From Aristolochia californica (Eukaryota; Streptophyta; Magnoliopsida; Piperales; Aristolochiaceae): a DNA stretch of 64,000 bases. The stretch spans positions 21,147,610 to 21,211,609 of the forward strand of contig JARWKL010000004.1 of NCBI GenBank assembly GCA_029961685.1. The letters are read 5' to 3'. Position 1 is the first letter of the stretch. Each line of letters begins with the position of its first letter. Both the position numbers and the translations under genes were made by a program. Positions 13,488 through 25,711 of the stretch are shown one piece after another. The notes under the pieces are model-generated. The model did no database searches and had not been told where the DNA came from. It saw nothing but the letters and a program-made list of their open reading frames with translations.

Positions 13488-14579
13488 TCGGGAAAAGTGG
13501 CAAGCGGGGGATTTTTAACTGAGTGTTGACTCCCAATCTATAAGTGAATTCTTACAAAAATATAGCCCGTTAAGCAAGATAAATCAATTTATAATCATCT
13601 ATGATCGTTAGGTCAGCTCTTTGTAAATGCGTAAAGTAATTGGTTGTTTGACTTGAGTAAATATCCCACCGCACGTTCACTTGGGAATTTAATGTTATTC
13701 TCTTTATAAGGTTTGGATCCATAGGTCATTTGAATCTTTAACATGTTTCAAGCATGCATATCCATTTTTTAAAACATGTGTAGAAAAATGTCTTTCTTAT
13801 TAAATTCCGAGCTATTAGGGTTGAACTAGTGGAAGGATCCAAATTTGGTTAACAAATTTTTTTTGTTCATTTGTGTTGTGTGAATAAATTTTCTTTACTT
13901 ACAATTGTTATTGCTTTAAATTCTTTCCATACATAAACTCTAAAATTTTCATTTTTTTGTGATCTATTTGCCTTTTATCACTTTTTTTGGTTACGAGATG
14001 AAGTGAAAATGAAAACTCAAGTTTTGATTTAAGAAAATAGTATACACCTAAAATGGAAATGCACAATGTGAAAATGTAGAGAGAGATAATTCCAAAAGTG
14101 CGTGTAATTTTTAGGGCTTGTAAACTCTTTTTTTTTTATATATATCAAGTTCTGCAATTATCGGGAAAAGGGCTTGTAAACTCCATTTTTAAAACATGTG
14201 TAGAAAAATCTCTTTCTTATAAAATTTCGAGCTATTAGGGTTGAGCTAGTGAATTTCTCAAACAAGGATAACAAAAATTTTCTGTTCAATTGTGGTGTGA
14301 GAATAAATTTTCTTTACTTCCATTTTTTATTGCTTTAAATTCATTTAATACATAAACTCTAAAATTTTCATTTTGCTGTGATCTAATTGACTTTTAGCTC
14401 TTTTTTTGTTTACGAGATGAAGGGAAAGTGAAAACTCAAGTTTTTATTTAAGAAAAAAGTTTACATCTAAATGTAAATGCACAATGCTCAAAAGTAGAGA
14501 GAGAAAATTCAAAAAACTGACTGTAATTTTTAGGGATTTTAAACTTATTTTACTTTTTAAATATCAAGCTCTGCAATTG
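13488..14579. repeat. Satellite monomers, including a truncated 419 bp copy
   Basis: Landmarks are at 13488 and 14161. The 3' part of the first unit and the start of the second resemble the monomers at 2804 and 3480: TTTGTGTTGTGTGAATAAAT, ACTTACAATTGTTATT, GAAGTGAAAATGAAAACTC, GTATACACCTAAAATGG and AATTTTTAGGGCTTGTAAA. The unit from 14161 is only 419 bp long. About 250 bp are missing between 14183 and CATTTTTAAAACATG at 14184. The breakpoint carries a 15 bp insertion, AGGGCTTGTAAACTC at 14169-14183, matching 14113-14127. Confidence 0.88.
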
Positions 14580-17500
14580 TCGGAAAAAGGGGGAAGCGGG
14601 GGATTTTTAACTGAGTGTTGACGCCCAATCCATAAGTCATTCCTTACAAAACTATAGCCTGTTGTGCATAATAAATCACTTTACAATCATCTATGATCGA
14701 TAAGTCAACTTTTTTTTATTGGGCAAAATAATGACTTGTTTTACTCGAGTAAATATCCCACCGCAAGTTCACTTGGGAATTTAATGTTATTCTCATTAAA
14801 AGGATTGGATCCATAGTTCATTTGCATCTTTAACATGTTTAAAGTATGCATATCCATTTTTTAAAACATGTGTAAAAAAAATCTCTTTCTTATAAAATTC
14901 CGAGCTATTAGGGTTGAACAAGTGGAATTTCCAAAACTTGTCTAACAAAACTTTTCTATTCATTTGTGGTATGATAATAAATTTTCTTTACTTACATTTG
15001 TTATTGCTTTAAATTATTTCCATACATAAACTCTAAAATTTTCATTTTATTGTGATCTATTTGACGATCGACGGGAAAAGGGGGAGGCGAGATGAAGGGA
15101 AAGTCAACACTCAAGTTTTGATTTAAGAAAAAAGTATACATCTAAAATTGAAATGAAAAATTCACAAATGTAGAGAGAGATAATTCCTAAAAGTGCCTAT
15201 AAGTTTTAGGTATTGTAAACTCTTTTTAGTTTTTATATATCAGGTTCTACAATCGTCGGGAAAAGGGGGAGGTGGGAGATTTTTAACTGAGTGTTGACTC
15301 CAAATCATAAGTCATTCCTTACAAAAATATAGCCCGTTATGCATGATAAATGACTTTACAATCATTTATGATCGATAGGTCAGCCTTTTGTAAATGTGCA
15401 AAATAATGGCTTGTTTGACTCAGGTAAATATCCAACAGAACGTTCACTTGGGAATTTAATGTTATTATCTTTAAAAAGTTTGGATCAATAGGTCATTTGC
15501 ATCTTCAACATGTTTCAAGCATGGATATCCCTTTTTTTAAAAATTTATAGAAAAATCTATTTCTTATAAAATTCCGATCTATTAGGTTTGAACTGGTGGA
15601 ATTTCCTAAACGTGGATAACAAAACTTTTGTGTTCATTTGTGGTGTGTGAATAAATTTTCTTTATTTACTTTTGTTATTTTTTAAAATTCTTCCGATACA
15701 TAAACTGTTAAATTTTCATTTTGTTGTGATCAATTTGCCTTTTATCTCTTTTTATGTTTACGAGATGAAGGGAAAGTGGAAACTCAAGTTTTGATTTAAG
15801 AAAAAGTATACATCTAAAATGGAAATGCACAATGCACAAATGTAGAGAGCGATAATTCCAAAAAGTACCTATAAGTTTTATGTTTTTAGTTTTTATATAT
15901 CTGGTTCTACAATTATCGGGAAAAGGGGGAGGCAGGGGTTTTTAATTGTGTGTTCACTCCCACTCCATAAGTCATTCCTTACAAAAATATAGCATGTTAC
16001 GCATTATAAATTGATTTACAATCATCTATGATCGTTAAGTCAGCTTTTTTTAATTGGGCAAAATAATGGCTCGTTTGACTCGGGTAAATGTCCCACCACT
16101 CGTTCACTTTGGAATTTATTGTTATTCTGATTAAAAGGTTGAGATTGATAGCTCATTTGCATCTTTAACTTTTTTCAAGCATGCTTATCCATTTTTTAAA
16201 ACATGTGTAGAAAAATTGCTTTCTTATAAAATTTTGAGCTATTAGGTTTGAACTAGTGGAATTTTTCAAACTAGGATAACAAAAATTTTGTGTTCATTTG
16301 TGGTGTGTGAATAAATTTTCTTTAGTTCCATTTTCTATTGCTTTAAATTCATTCCATACATAAACTCTAAAATTTTCATTTTGTTGTGAGCTAATTGACA
16401 TTTATCTCCTTTTTTGTTTACGAGATGAAGGGAAAGTGAAAACTCAAGTTTTTATTTAAGAAAAAATTTTACATCTAAAATGGAAATGCACAATGCTCAA
16501 AAGTAGAGAGAGATAATTCCAAAACCTGTCTGTAATTTTTTGGTATTCTAAACTCTTTTTATTTTTTTATATATCAGGCTCTGCAATAGTCGGGAAAATG
16601 GGGAGGTGAGGGATTTTTAACTGAGTGTTGACTCCCAATCCATAAGTCATGCCTTAAAAAAATATATCCCATTACGCATGATAAATCACTTTACAATCAT
16701 CTACGACTGTTAGGTAAGCTTTTGGAAAATTGGCAAAATAATGGCTTGTTTGACTCGGGTAAATATCCCACCAAACATTCATTTTGGAATTTATTTTTAT
16801 TATCTTTAAAAGGTTTGGATTCATAGGTCATTTGCATCTTTAACATGTTTGAAGCATGCATATCCATTTTTTAAAACATGTCTAGAAAAATCTCTTCCTT
16901 ATAAATTCTGAGCGATCAGGGTTAAACTAGTGGAATTTCCCAAACTTGGTTAACAAAACTTTAGTGTTCATTTTTTGTGTGTGAATAAATTTTCTTTACT
17001 TACATTTGTTATTGCTTTAAATTCTTTCCATACATAAACTCTAAAATTTTCATTTTTTTGTGATCTATTTGCCATTTTTCTCTTTTTTTGTTTACGTGAT
17101 GAAGGGAAAGTGAAAACTCATGTTTTGATTTAAGAAAAAATTATACATCTAAAAAGGATATGCAGAATGCAAAAATGTAGAGAGAGATAATTCCAAAAAG
17201 TGTCTGAAATTTTTAGGGATTGTAAACTCTTTTTAGTTTTTATATATCAGGTTCTGCAATCGTCGAAAAAAGGGGGAGGCGGGGGATTTTTAACCGAGTG
17301 TGGACACCCAGTCTATAAGTGATTCCTTAAAACAATATAGCCTGTTACGCATGATAAATAGCTTTACCATCAATTATGATCGTTAGGTCAACTTTTTGTA
17401 ATTGGGCAAAAAAATTGCTTGTTTGACTTAGGTAAAAATCGCACCGCACGTTCACTTGGGTATTTAATGTTATTCTCTTTAAAAGGTTTGTATCCATAGG

Positions 17501-18610
17501 TCATTTGCATCTTTAACATGGTCAAGCATTCATATCCATTTTTTAAAACAAGTGTAGAAAAATCTCTTTCTAAGAAAATTCCAAGCTATTAGGTTTGAAC
17601 TGGTGGAATTTCCCAAACTAGGATAATAAAACATTTGTGTTCATTTGTGGTGTGTGAGTAAATTTTCTTTACATACATTTGTTATTGCTTTAAATTCTTT
17701 CCATACATAAACTCTAAAATTTTCATTTTGTACTGATCTATTTGACTTTTATCTCTTTTTTTGTTCACGATATGAAGGGAACGTGTATACTCAAGTTTTG
17801 ATTTCAGAAAAAAGTGTACAGCTAAAATTGAAATGTACAACGCATAAATGTAGAAAGATATAATTCCAAAAACTATTTTTCATTTTTAGGGATTGTAAAA
17901 TCTTTTTAGTTTTTTATATATCAGGTTCTGCAATCGGAGGTAAAACGGGGAGGCGGCGGATTTCTAACAGAGTGTTGACTCTCAATCCTTAAGTCATTCC
18001 ATAAAATAATATAGCCCGTTACACATGATAAATCACTTTATAATCATCTATGATAGTTAGGTCAGCCTTTTGTAAATGTGCAAAATAATGGCTTTTTTGA
18101 CTCGGGTAAATATCCCACCAAACATTCACTTGGGAATTTAATGTTATTATCTTTAAAAGGTTTGGATTAATAGCTCTTTTGCATCTTCAACATGTTTCAA
18201 GCATGGATATCCATTTTTTAAAACATTTGTAGAAAAATCTCTTTCTTATAAAATTTTGAGCTATTCGGGTTGAAGTAGTGGAATTTCTCAAACTTGGATA
18301 ACAAAACTTTTGTGTTCATTTGTGGTGTTGGAATAAGTTTTCTTTACTTACATTTGTTATTGCTTTAAATTATATCCATACATAAACTCTAAAATTTTCA
18401 TTTTGTTGTGATCTATTTGCCTTTTATCTCTTTTTTTGTTTACGATATGAAGGGAAAGTGAAAACTCAGGTTTTGATTTAAGAAAAAAGTATACGTCTAA
18501 AAAGGAAATGCACAATACACAAATGTAGAGAGAGATAATTCCAAAAAGTGTCTGTAATTTTTAGGGATTGTAAACACTTTTTGGTCTTTACATGTCAAGT
18601 TGAGCAATCG
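14580..18610. repeat. Mosaic satellite block with chimeric monomers
   Basis: Landmarks are at 14580, 15256, 15916, 16590, 17263 and 17938. Neighbouring copies match different distant classes. 14580 and 15256 match 8160 and 8834 (offset about 6421). The 3' part of the 15256 unit matches 4801 (GAACTGGTGGAATTTCCTAAA, ATTCTTCCGATAC, CTCTTTTTATGTTTACGAG). The 3' part of 15916 and the start of 16590 match the truncated copy upstream (offset 2010: CTAATTGAC, AATGCTCAAAAGTAGAGAG). 17263 and the first 120 bp of 17938 match 5474 and 6148 (offset about 11,790), whereas the rest of 17938 matches 8834 (offset 9104: GTGTTGGAATAAGTTTTCTT). The 17938 copy keeps a segment that 8834 has lost. Confidence 0.82.
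15064..15089. repeat. Ectopic copy of the G-rich landmark inside a monomer
   Basis: At this point every other monomer has CCTTTTATCTC, a T-tract and GTTTACGAGATGAAG. Here the text after CTATTTG is ACGATCGACGGGAAAAG plus GGGGAGGC, which then runs directly into GAGATGAAGGGAAAG. The inserted stretch is the landmark normally found about 190 bp downstream (the next true one is at 15256), and it replaces the T-tract. The right edge shares the letters GGCGAG/ACGAGATG, so a short-homology template switch is a plausible cause. Confidence 0.9.
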
Positions 18611-21600
18611 TTGGGAAAAGTTGCAGGCGGGGGATTTTTAACTGAGTGTTGATTCCAAATCATAAGTCATTCCTTACAAAATATAGCCCGTTAAGCATGA
18701 TAAATCAATTTATAATCATTTATTATCGTTAGGTCAGCTCTTTGTAAATGCGTAAAGTAATCGGTTGTTTGACACGAGTAAATATCCCACCGCACGTTCA
18801 CTTGGGAATTTAATGTTATTCTCTTTAAAAGGATTGGATCCATAGGTCATTTGCATCTTTAACATGTTTCAAGCATGCATATCCATTTTTTAAAACATGT
18901 GTAGAAAAATCTCTTTCTTAGTAAATTTTGAGCTATTAGGGTTGAACTAGAGAAATTTCCCAAACTTGTATGACAAAACTTTTGTGTTCATTTGTGGTGT
19001 GTGAATTAATTTTCTATACTTAGATTTGTTATTGCTTTAAATTCATTCCATACATAAACTTTAAAATTTTCATTTTGTTGTGATCTATTTGCCTTTTATC
19101 TCTTTTTTTTTTTTTACGAGACGAAGGGAAAGTGAAAACTCTAGTTTTTATTTATGAAAAAAGTATACATCTAAAATGGAAATGCACAATGCTCAAATAT
19201 AGAGAGAGATAAATTCAAATAGTGTCTATAATTTTTAGGAATTGTAAACTCTTTTTAGTTTTTTATATATCATGTTCTGGAATTGTTGGGAAAAGGGGGA
19301 TGGAGGGGATTTTTAACTGAGTGTTGACTCCCAATCCATAAGTGATTCCTTACAAAAATATAGCCCATTACGCATGATAAATAACTTTACAATCATCTAT
19401 GATAGTTAGGTTAGCTTTTTGTAAATGGGCAAAATAATGGCTTGTCAAACTCGGGTAAATATCCCACTGCACGTTCACAAGGGAATTTAATGTTATTGTC
19501 TTTAAAATGTTTCGATCCATAGGTCATTTTCATCTTTAACATGTTTCAAGCATGCATATCCAGTTTTTAAAACTGGTGTAGAAAAATCTCTTTCTTATAA
19601 AATTTCGAGCTATTATGGTTGAACTAGTGGAATTTTCCCCAACTTAGATAACTAAACTTTTGTGTTCATTTGTGGTGTGTGAATAAATTTTCTTTACTCA
19701 ACTTTGTTATTGCTTTAAATTCTTTCCATACATAAACTCTAAAATTTTCATTTTGTTGTGATCTCTTTGCCTTTTATCTCTTTTTTTGTATATGAGATGA
19801 AGGGAAAGTGAAAATTCAAGTTTTGATTTAAGAAAAAATTATACATCTAAAATGGAAATGCAAAATGCAAAAATTTAGAGAGAGAAAATTCCATAAAGTT
19901 TTTGTAATTTTTAGGGATTGTAAACTCTTTTTAGTTTTTATATATCGGGTTTTGGAATTGTCGGGAAAAGGGGCAAGCGGGGGATTTTTAATTGAGTGTT
20001 GAATCCTAATCCATAAGTCATTTCTTAAAAAAATGTAGCCCGTTACGCATGATAAATCACTTTACAATCGTCTATGATCATTACGTCAGCTTTTTTTAAA
20101 TGGGCAAAATAACGGCTTGTTTGAGTCGGGAAAATATCCCACTGCACGTTCATTTGAGATTTTAAAGTTATTCTTTTTAAAAGGTTTGGATCCATAGGTC
20201 ATTTGAATCTTTAACATGTTTCAAGCATGGATATTCTTTTTTAAAAACATGTGTAAAAAAATCTCTTTCTTACAAAATTCCGAGCTATTAGGGTTGAACT
20301 AGTGAAATTTCCCAAATTTGGTTAACAAAACTTTTTGGTTCATTTGTGATGTGTGAATAAATTTTATTTACTTCCAATTGTTATTGCTTTAAATTCTTTC
20401 CATACATAAATTCTAAAATTTTCTTTTTGTTGTGATCTATTTGCCTTTTTTTTTTCTTTTTTTATGAGATGAAGGGGAAGTGAAAACTCAAGTTTTGATT
20501 TAATAAAAAAGTATACATACAAAATGGAAATGCACAATGCACAAATGTAGAGAGAATTAATTCCAAAAAGTGCCTGTAATTTTTAGGGATTATAAACTCT
20601 TTTTTGTTTTTTATATATCAAGTTCTACAATCGTCGGGAAAAGGGGGATGGGGGAGATTTTTAACAGAGTGTTGACTCCCAATCCATAAGTCATTGCTTA
20701 CAAAAATATAGCCCCTTACGCACGATAAATAACTTCAGAATCATCTATGATCATTAGGTCAGCTTTTTGTAAATGGGCAAACTAAGGGCTTGTCTGACTT
20801 GGGTAAATATCCCACCGCACGTTCACTTGGGAATTTAAAGTTATTCTCATTATAAGGTTTGGATCCAAAGGTCATTTGCATCTTTAACATGTTTCTAGCA
20901 TGAATATCCATTTTTTAAAACATGTGTTGAAAAATCTCTTTCTTTTAAATTTTCGAGCAATTAGGGTTGAACTAGTGGAATTTTCCCAAACTTGGATAAC
21001 AAAACTTTTGTGTTCATTTGTGGTGTGTGAAAACATTTTCTTTACTAATATTATTTTTCCTTAAATTCTTTCCATACATAAATTTTATTTCCCTTTTTTC
21101 TATTTTTTCTTTTACAAGATGAAGGAAAAGTGAAAAATCAAGTTTTTTTTTTAAGAAAAAAGTACACATCTTAAAAGGAAATGCACAATGCACAAATTTA
21201 GGGAGAGATAATTCCAAAAGGTGTTTGTAATTTTTATGGATTGTAAACTCTTTTTAGTTTTTATATATCTGGTTCTGCGAACGTCGGGAAAAGGAGGAGG
21301 CGGGTGATTTTTAACTGAGTGTTGACTCCCTCTCCATAAGTCATTCTTACAAAAATATAGTTGTTACGCATGATAAATCACTTTACAATCATCTTTGATC
21401 AATAGGTGAGCTTTTTGTATATGGGCAAAATAATGACTTGTTTGACTCGGGTAAATATCAAAACTTTTAGGTTCATTTTTGGTGAGTGAATAAATTTTAT
21501 TTACTTACATTTGTTATTGCTTTAAATTCTTTCCATACACAAACTCTAAAAATTTCATTTTGTTGAGATATAATTGCCTTTTATCTCTTTTTTTTACGAG

Positions 21601-21764
21601 ATGAAGAGAAAGTGAAAACTCAAGTTTTGATTTAAGAAAAAAATGTATATCTAAAAGGAAATGCACAATGCACAAATTTTAATGAGATATAATTCAAAAA
21701 TGTGTCTGTAATTTTTTGGGATTGTAAACTCTTTTTAGTTTTTAAATATCAGGTTCTGCAATTG
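18611..21764. repeat. Second copy of the 1.65-4.25 kb satellite block, ending in a truncated monomer
   Basis: Landmarks are at 18611, 19286, 19961, 20634 and 21284. The order of classes repeats that at 1456-4129 with a constant offset of about 17,155 bp. The first 150-200 bp after 18611 instead resemble the 13488 monomer (GTCAGCTCTTTGTAAATGCG then AAAGTAAT and GGTTGTTTGAC), so the left edge of the duplicated segment lies within this monomer, roughly 18.75-18.95 kb. The last unit, from 21284, is 481 bp. About 190 bp are missing at 21458, where GGGTAAATATC is joined to AAAACTTTT. Confidence 0.87.
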
Positions 21765-24700
21765 TCAGGAAAAGGGGGAGGCAGGGGAATTTTAATTGAG
21801 TGTTGACTCCCAATCCATAAGTCATTCCTTACAAAAATATAGTCCGTTTCTCATGATAAATCACTTTTCAATCATTTATGATCGTTAGGTCAGCTTTTTG
21901 TAAATGATCAAAATAATGGCTTGTTTGACTCATGTAAATTTCCCACCGCACGTTCACTTGGGGATTTAATGTTATTCTCAATAAAAGGTTTGGATCCATA
22001 GGTCATTTGCATCTTTAACATGTTTCAAGCATGCATATCCATTTTTTAAAACAAGTTAAGAAAAATCTTTCTTATAAAATTCCGAGCTATTTGGGTTATA
22101 GTGGAATTTCCAAAACTTGGATAGCAAAACTTTTATGTTCATTTGTAGCGTGTGAATAAATTTTCTTTACTTACATTTTTATTGCTTTATATTCTTTCCA
22201 TACATAAACTCTAAAATTTTCATTTTGTTGTGATCTATTCGCCTTTTATCTCTTTTTTTCTGTACGTGATGATGGGAAAGTGAAAACTCAAGTTTTGATT
22301 TAATAAAAAATTATACTTATCCAATGGAAATTCACAATGCACAAATTTAGAGAGTGATAATTTCAAAAACTATCAATAATTCTTAGGGATTGTAAACTCT
22401 TTTTAGTTTTGATATATTAGGTTCTACAATCGTTGGGAAAAGGGGGAAGTGGGGGATTTTTAACTGAGTGTTGACTCCCAATCCATTAGTCATTCCTTAC
22501 AAAAATATATCCCGTTACACATGATAAATCACTTTACAATCATCTATGATCCTTATTTCTATTTTTGTAAATATGCACAATAATGGCTTGTTTGACTCGG
22601 GTAAATATCCCACCGCACGTTCCTTTGGGAATTTAATATTATTCTCTTTGCATGTTTAACATGTTTCAAGTATGCATATCCATTTTTTAAAACATGAGAA
22701 GAAAAATCTCTTTCTTATAAAATTTTGAGCTATTAGGGTTGAACTAGTGCAATATCCCAAGCTTGGATAACAAAACTTTTGTGTTCATTTGTGGTGTGTG
22801 AATAAATTTTCTTTACTTGCATTTGTTATCTCTTTTAAAAACCGTTCCATTCATGAACTCTAAAATTTTCATTTTTTTGTGATCTATTTGCCTTTTATAT
22901 CTTTTTTTTGTTTACGAGATGAAGGGAGAGTGAGAACTCAAGTCTTTTGTTTAAGAAAAAAGTATACATTTTAAATGGAAATGCACAATACACAAATTTA
23001 GAGAGAGATAATTCCAAAAAGTGTCTATAATTTTTAGGGATTGTATCCTCTTTTTAATTTTTATATATCAGGTTCTGTAATCATCGTGGAAAGGGGGATG
23101 CTGGGGATTTTTAACTGAGTGTTGACTCCCAATCCTTAAGTCATTCCTTAAAAAAATATAGCCCATTACACATGATAAATCACTTTACAATCACCTATGA
23201 TTGTTAGGTCAGCTTTTTTTAAATGGGCAAAATAATGGCTCTTTTGGCTCGGGTAAATATCCCACCGCAAGTTCATTGGGAATTTAATGTTATTCTATTT
23301 AAATGGTTTGAATCCATAGGTCATTTGCATGTTTAACATGTTTCAAGCATGCATATCATTTTTTTAAAACATGTTTTGAAAAATTTATTTCTTATAAAAT
23401 TATGTGCTATTAGGGTTGAACTAGAGGAATTTCCCAAACTAGGATAACAAAAGATTTGTGTTCATTTGAGGTGTGTGAATAAATTTTCTTTTCCTACATT
23501 CATTATCGCTTTAAATTCTTTCCATACATAAACACTAAAATTTTCATTTTTTTGTGATCTTTTTGCCTTTTATATCTTTTTTTGTTTACTAGATGAAGGG
23601 AAAGTGAAAACTCAAGTTTTGATTTAAGAAAAAAGTATAGATCTAAAAAGGAAATGCACAATGCACAAATGTAGAAAGATATAATTCCAAAAAGTGTCTG
23701 TAATTTTTAGGGATTGTGAACTCTTTTTAGGTTTTATATATCAGGTTCTGCAATCGTCAGGAAAAAGGGGGAGGTGGGGGATTTTTAACATAGTGTTGAC
23801 TCCCAATCCATAAGTCATTCCTTACAGAAATATAGCCCATTATGCATGATAAATCACTTTAAAATATCCCACCGCATGTTCACTTAGGAATTTAATGTTA
23901 TTTGCTTTAAAAGGTTTGGATCCATAGGTCATTTGCATTTTTAACATGTTTCAAGCACGCATATCCATTTTTTAAAGCATGTGTAGAAAAATCACTTCCT
24001 TAAAAAATTCTGAGCAATTAGGGTTGAACTAGTGGTATTCCCAAGCTTTAATAACAAAACTTTTGTGTTCATTTGTGGTGTGGGAATAAATTTTCATTAC
24101 TTACATTTGTTATTGCTTTAAATTCTTTCCATACATAAACTCTAAAATTATCATTTTGTTGTGATCTATTTGCCTTTTATTTCTTTTTTTTGTTTACGAG
24201 ATGAAGGGAAAGTGAAAACTCAAATTTTGATTTAATAAAAAATTATACATCTAAAATTGAAATGCACAATGCAAAAATTTAGAGAGAGATAATTCCAAAA
24301 AGTGTCTGTAATTTTTAGGGATTGTAAACTCTTTTTAGGTTTTATATATAAGGTTTTTCAATTTTCGGGAAAAGGAGGAGGCGGGGGATTTTTAACTGAG
24401 TGTTTAATCCCAATCCATAAGACATTCCTTACAAAAATATAGCCCGTTACACATGATAAATCACTTTACAATCATCTATAATAGTTAGGTCAGCTTTGTA
24501 AAAATGAGCAAAATAATGGCTTGTTTGACTCGGGTAAATATCGCACCACACGTTCACTTGGGGATTTATTGTTATTCTTATTAAAAGGTTTGGATCCATA
24601 GGTCATTTGCATCTTTAACATGTTTCTAGCATGCTTACCACTTTTTAAAACATGTCTAAAAAAATCTCTTTCTTTTAAAATTCCATGCAATTAGGGTTGA

Positions 24701-25711
24701 ACTAGTGGAATTTCCCAAACTTGGATAAAAAAACTTTTGTGTTAATTTGTGGTGTGTGAATAAATTTTCTTTACTTACATTTGTTATTGCTTTAAATTCT
24801 TTCCATACATCAACTCTAAAATTTTCATTTTGTTGTGATCTATTTGCCCTTTATCTCTTTTTTTGGTTACGAGATGAAGGGAAAGAGAAAAATCAAGTTT
24901 TGATTTAAGAGAAAAGAAAACATCTAAAATGGAAATGCACAATGCACAAAAGTAGAGAGAGATAATTCAAAAAGTTTTCTGTATTTTTTAGAGATTATAA
25001 TGTCATTTTAATTTTTATATATCAGGTTCTGCAATCGTTGGGAAAAGGGGGAGGTGGGGGATTTTTAACTGAGTGTTGTCTCCCATTCAATAAGTCATTC
25101 CTTACAGAAATACAACCCGTTATGCATGATAAATCACTTTACAATCATCTTTGATCGTTAGGTCAGCTTTTTGTAAATGAGCAAAATAATAGCTTGTTTG
25201 ACTCAGGTAAATATCCCTTTGTACGTTCACTTGGGGATTTAATGTTATTCTCTTTAAAAGGTTTTGATCCATAGGTCATTTGCATCTTTCACATGTTTCA
25301 AGCATGCATATCCATTTTTGAAAACTTGTGTAGAAAAATCTTTGTTTTATAAAATTCCGAGCTAGTATGGTTGAACTAGTGGAATTTCCCAAACTTGGAT
25401 AACAAAACTTTTTTGTTCATTTGTGGTGTGTGAAAAATTTTTCTTTACTTAAATATGTTATTGGTTTGAATTCTTTCCATCAATAAACTCTAAAATTTTC
25501 ATTTTGTTGTGATCTATTTGCCTGTTACCTATTTTTTTGTTTACGAGATGAAGGGAAAGTGAAAACTCAAGTTTTGATTTAATAGAAAATTATAAATCTA
25601 AAATGGAAATGCACAATGCAAAAATGTAGAGAGAGATAATTCCAAAAAGTGTCTGTAATTTTTAGGGATTGTAAACTCTTTTTAGTTTTTATATATCAGG
25701 TTCGACAATTG
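21765..25711. repeat. Irregular satellite monomers with small deletions
   Basis: Landmarks are at 21765, 22433, 23084, 23757, 24365 and 25038. The 22433 unit is 651 bp because TTATTCTCTTTGCATGTTTAAC near 22640 lacks the segment with the BamHI site. The 23757 unit is 608 bp, with about 65 bp missing near 23871, where ATCACTTTAAAATATCCCACC joins two segments that normally lie on either side of the GTTAGGTCAGC and GGCTTGTTTGAC words. Both junctions have a few bases of shared sequence. I could not assign these monomers to a regular higher-order unit. Confidence 0.85.
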
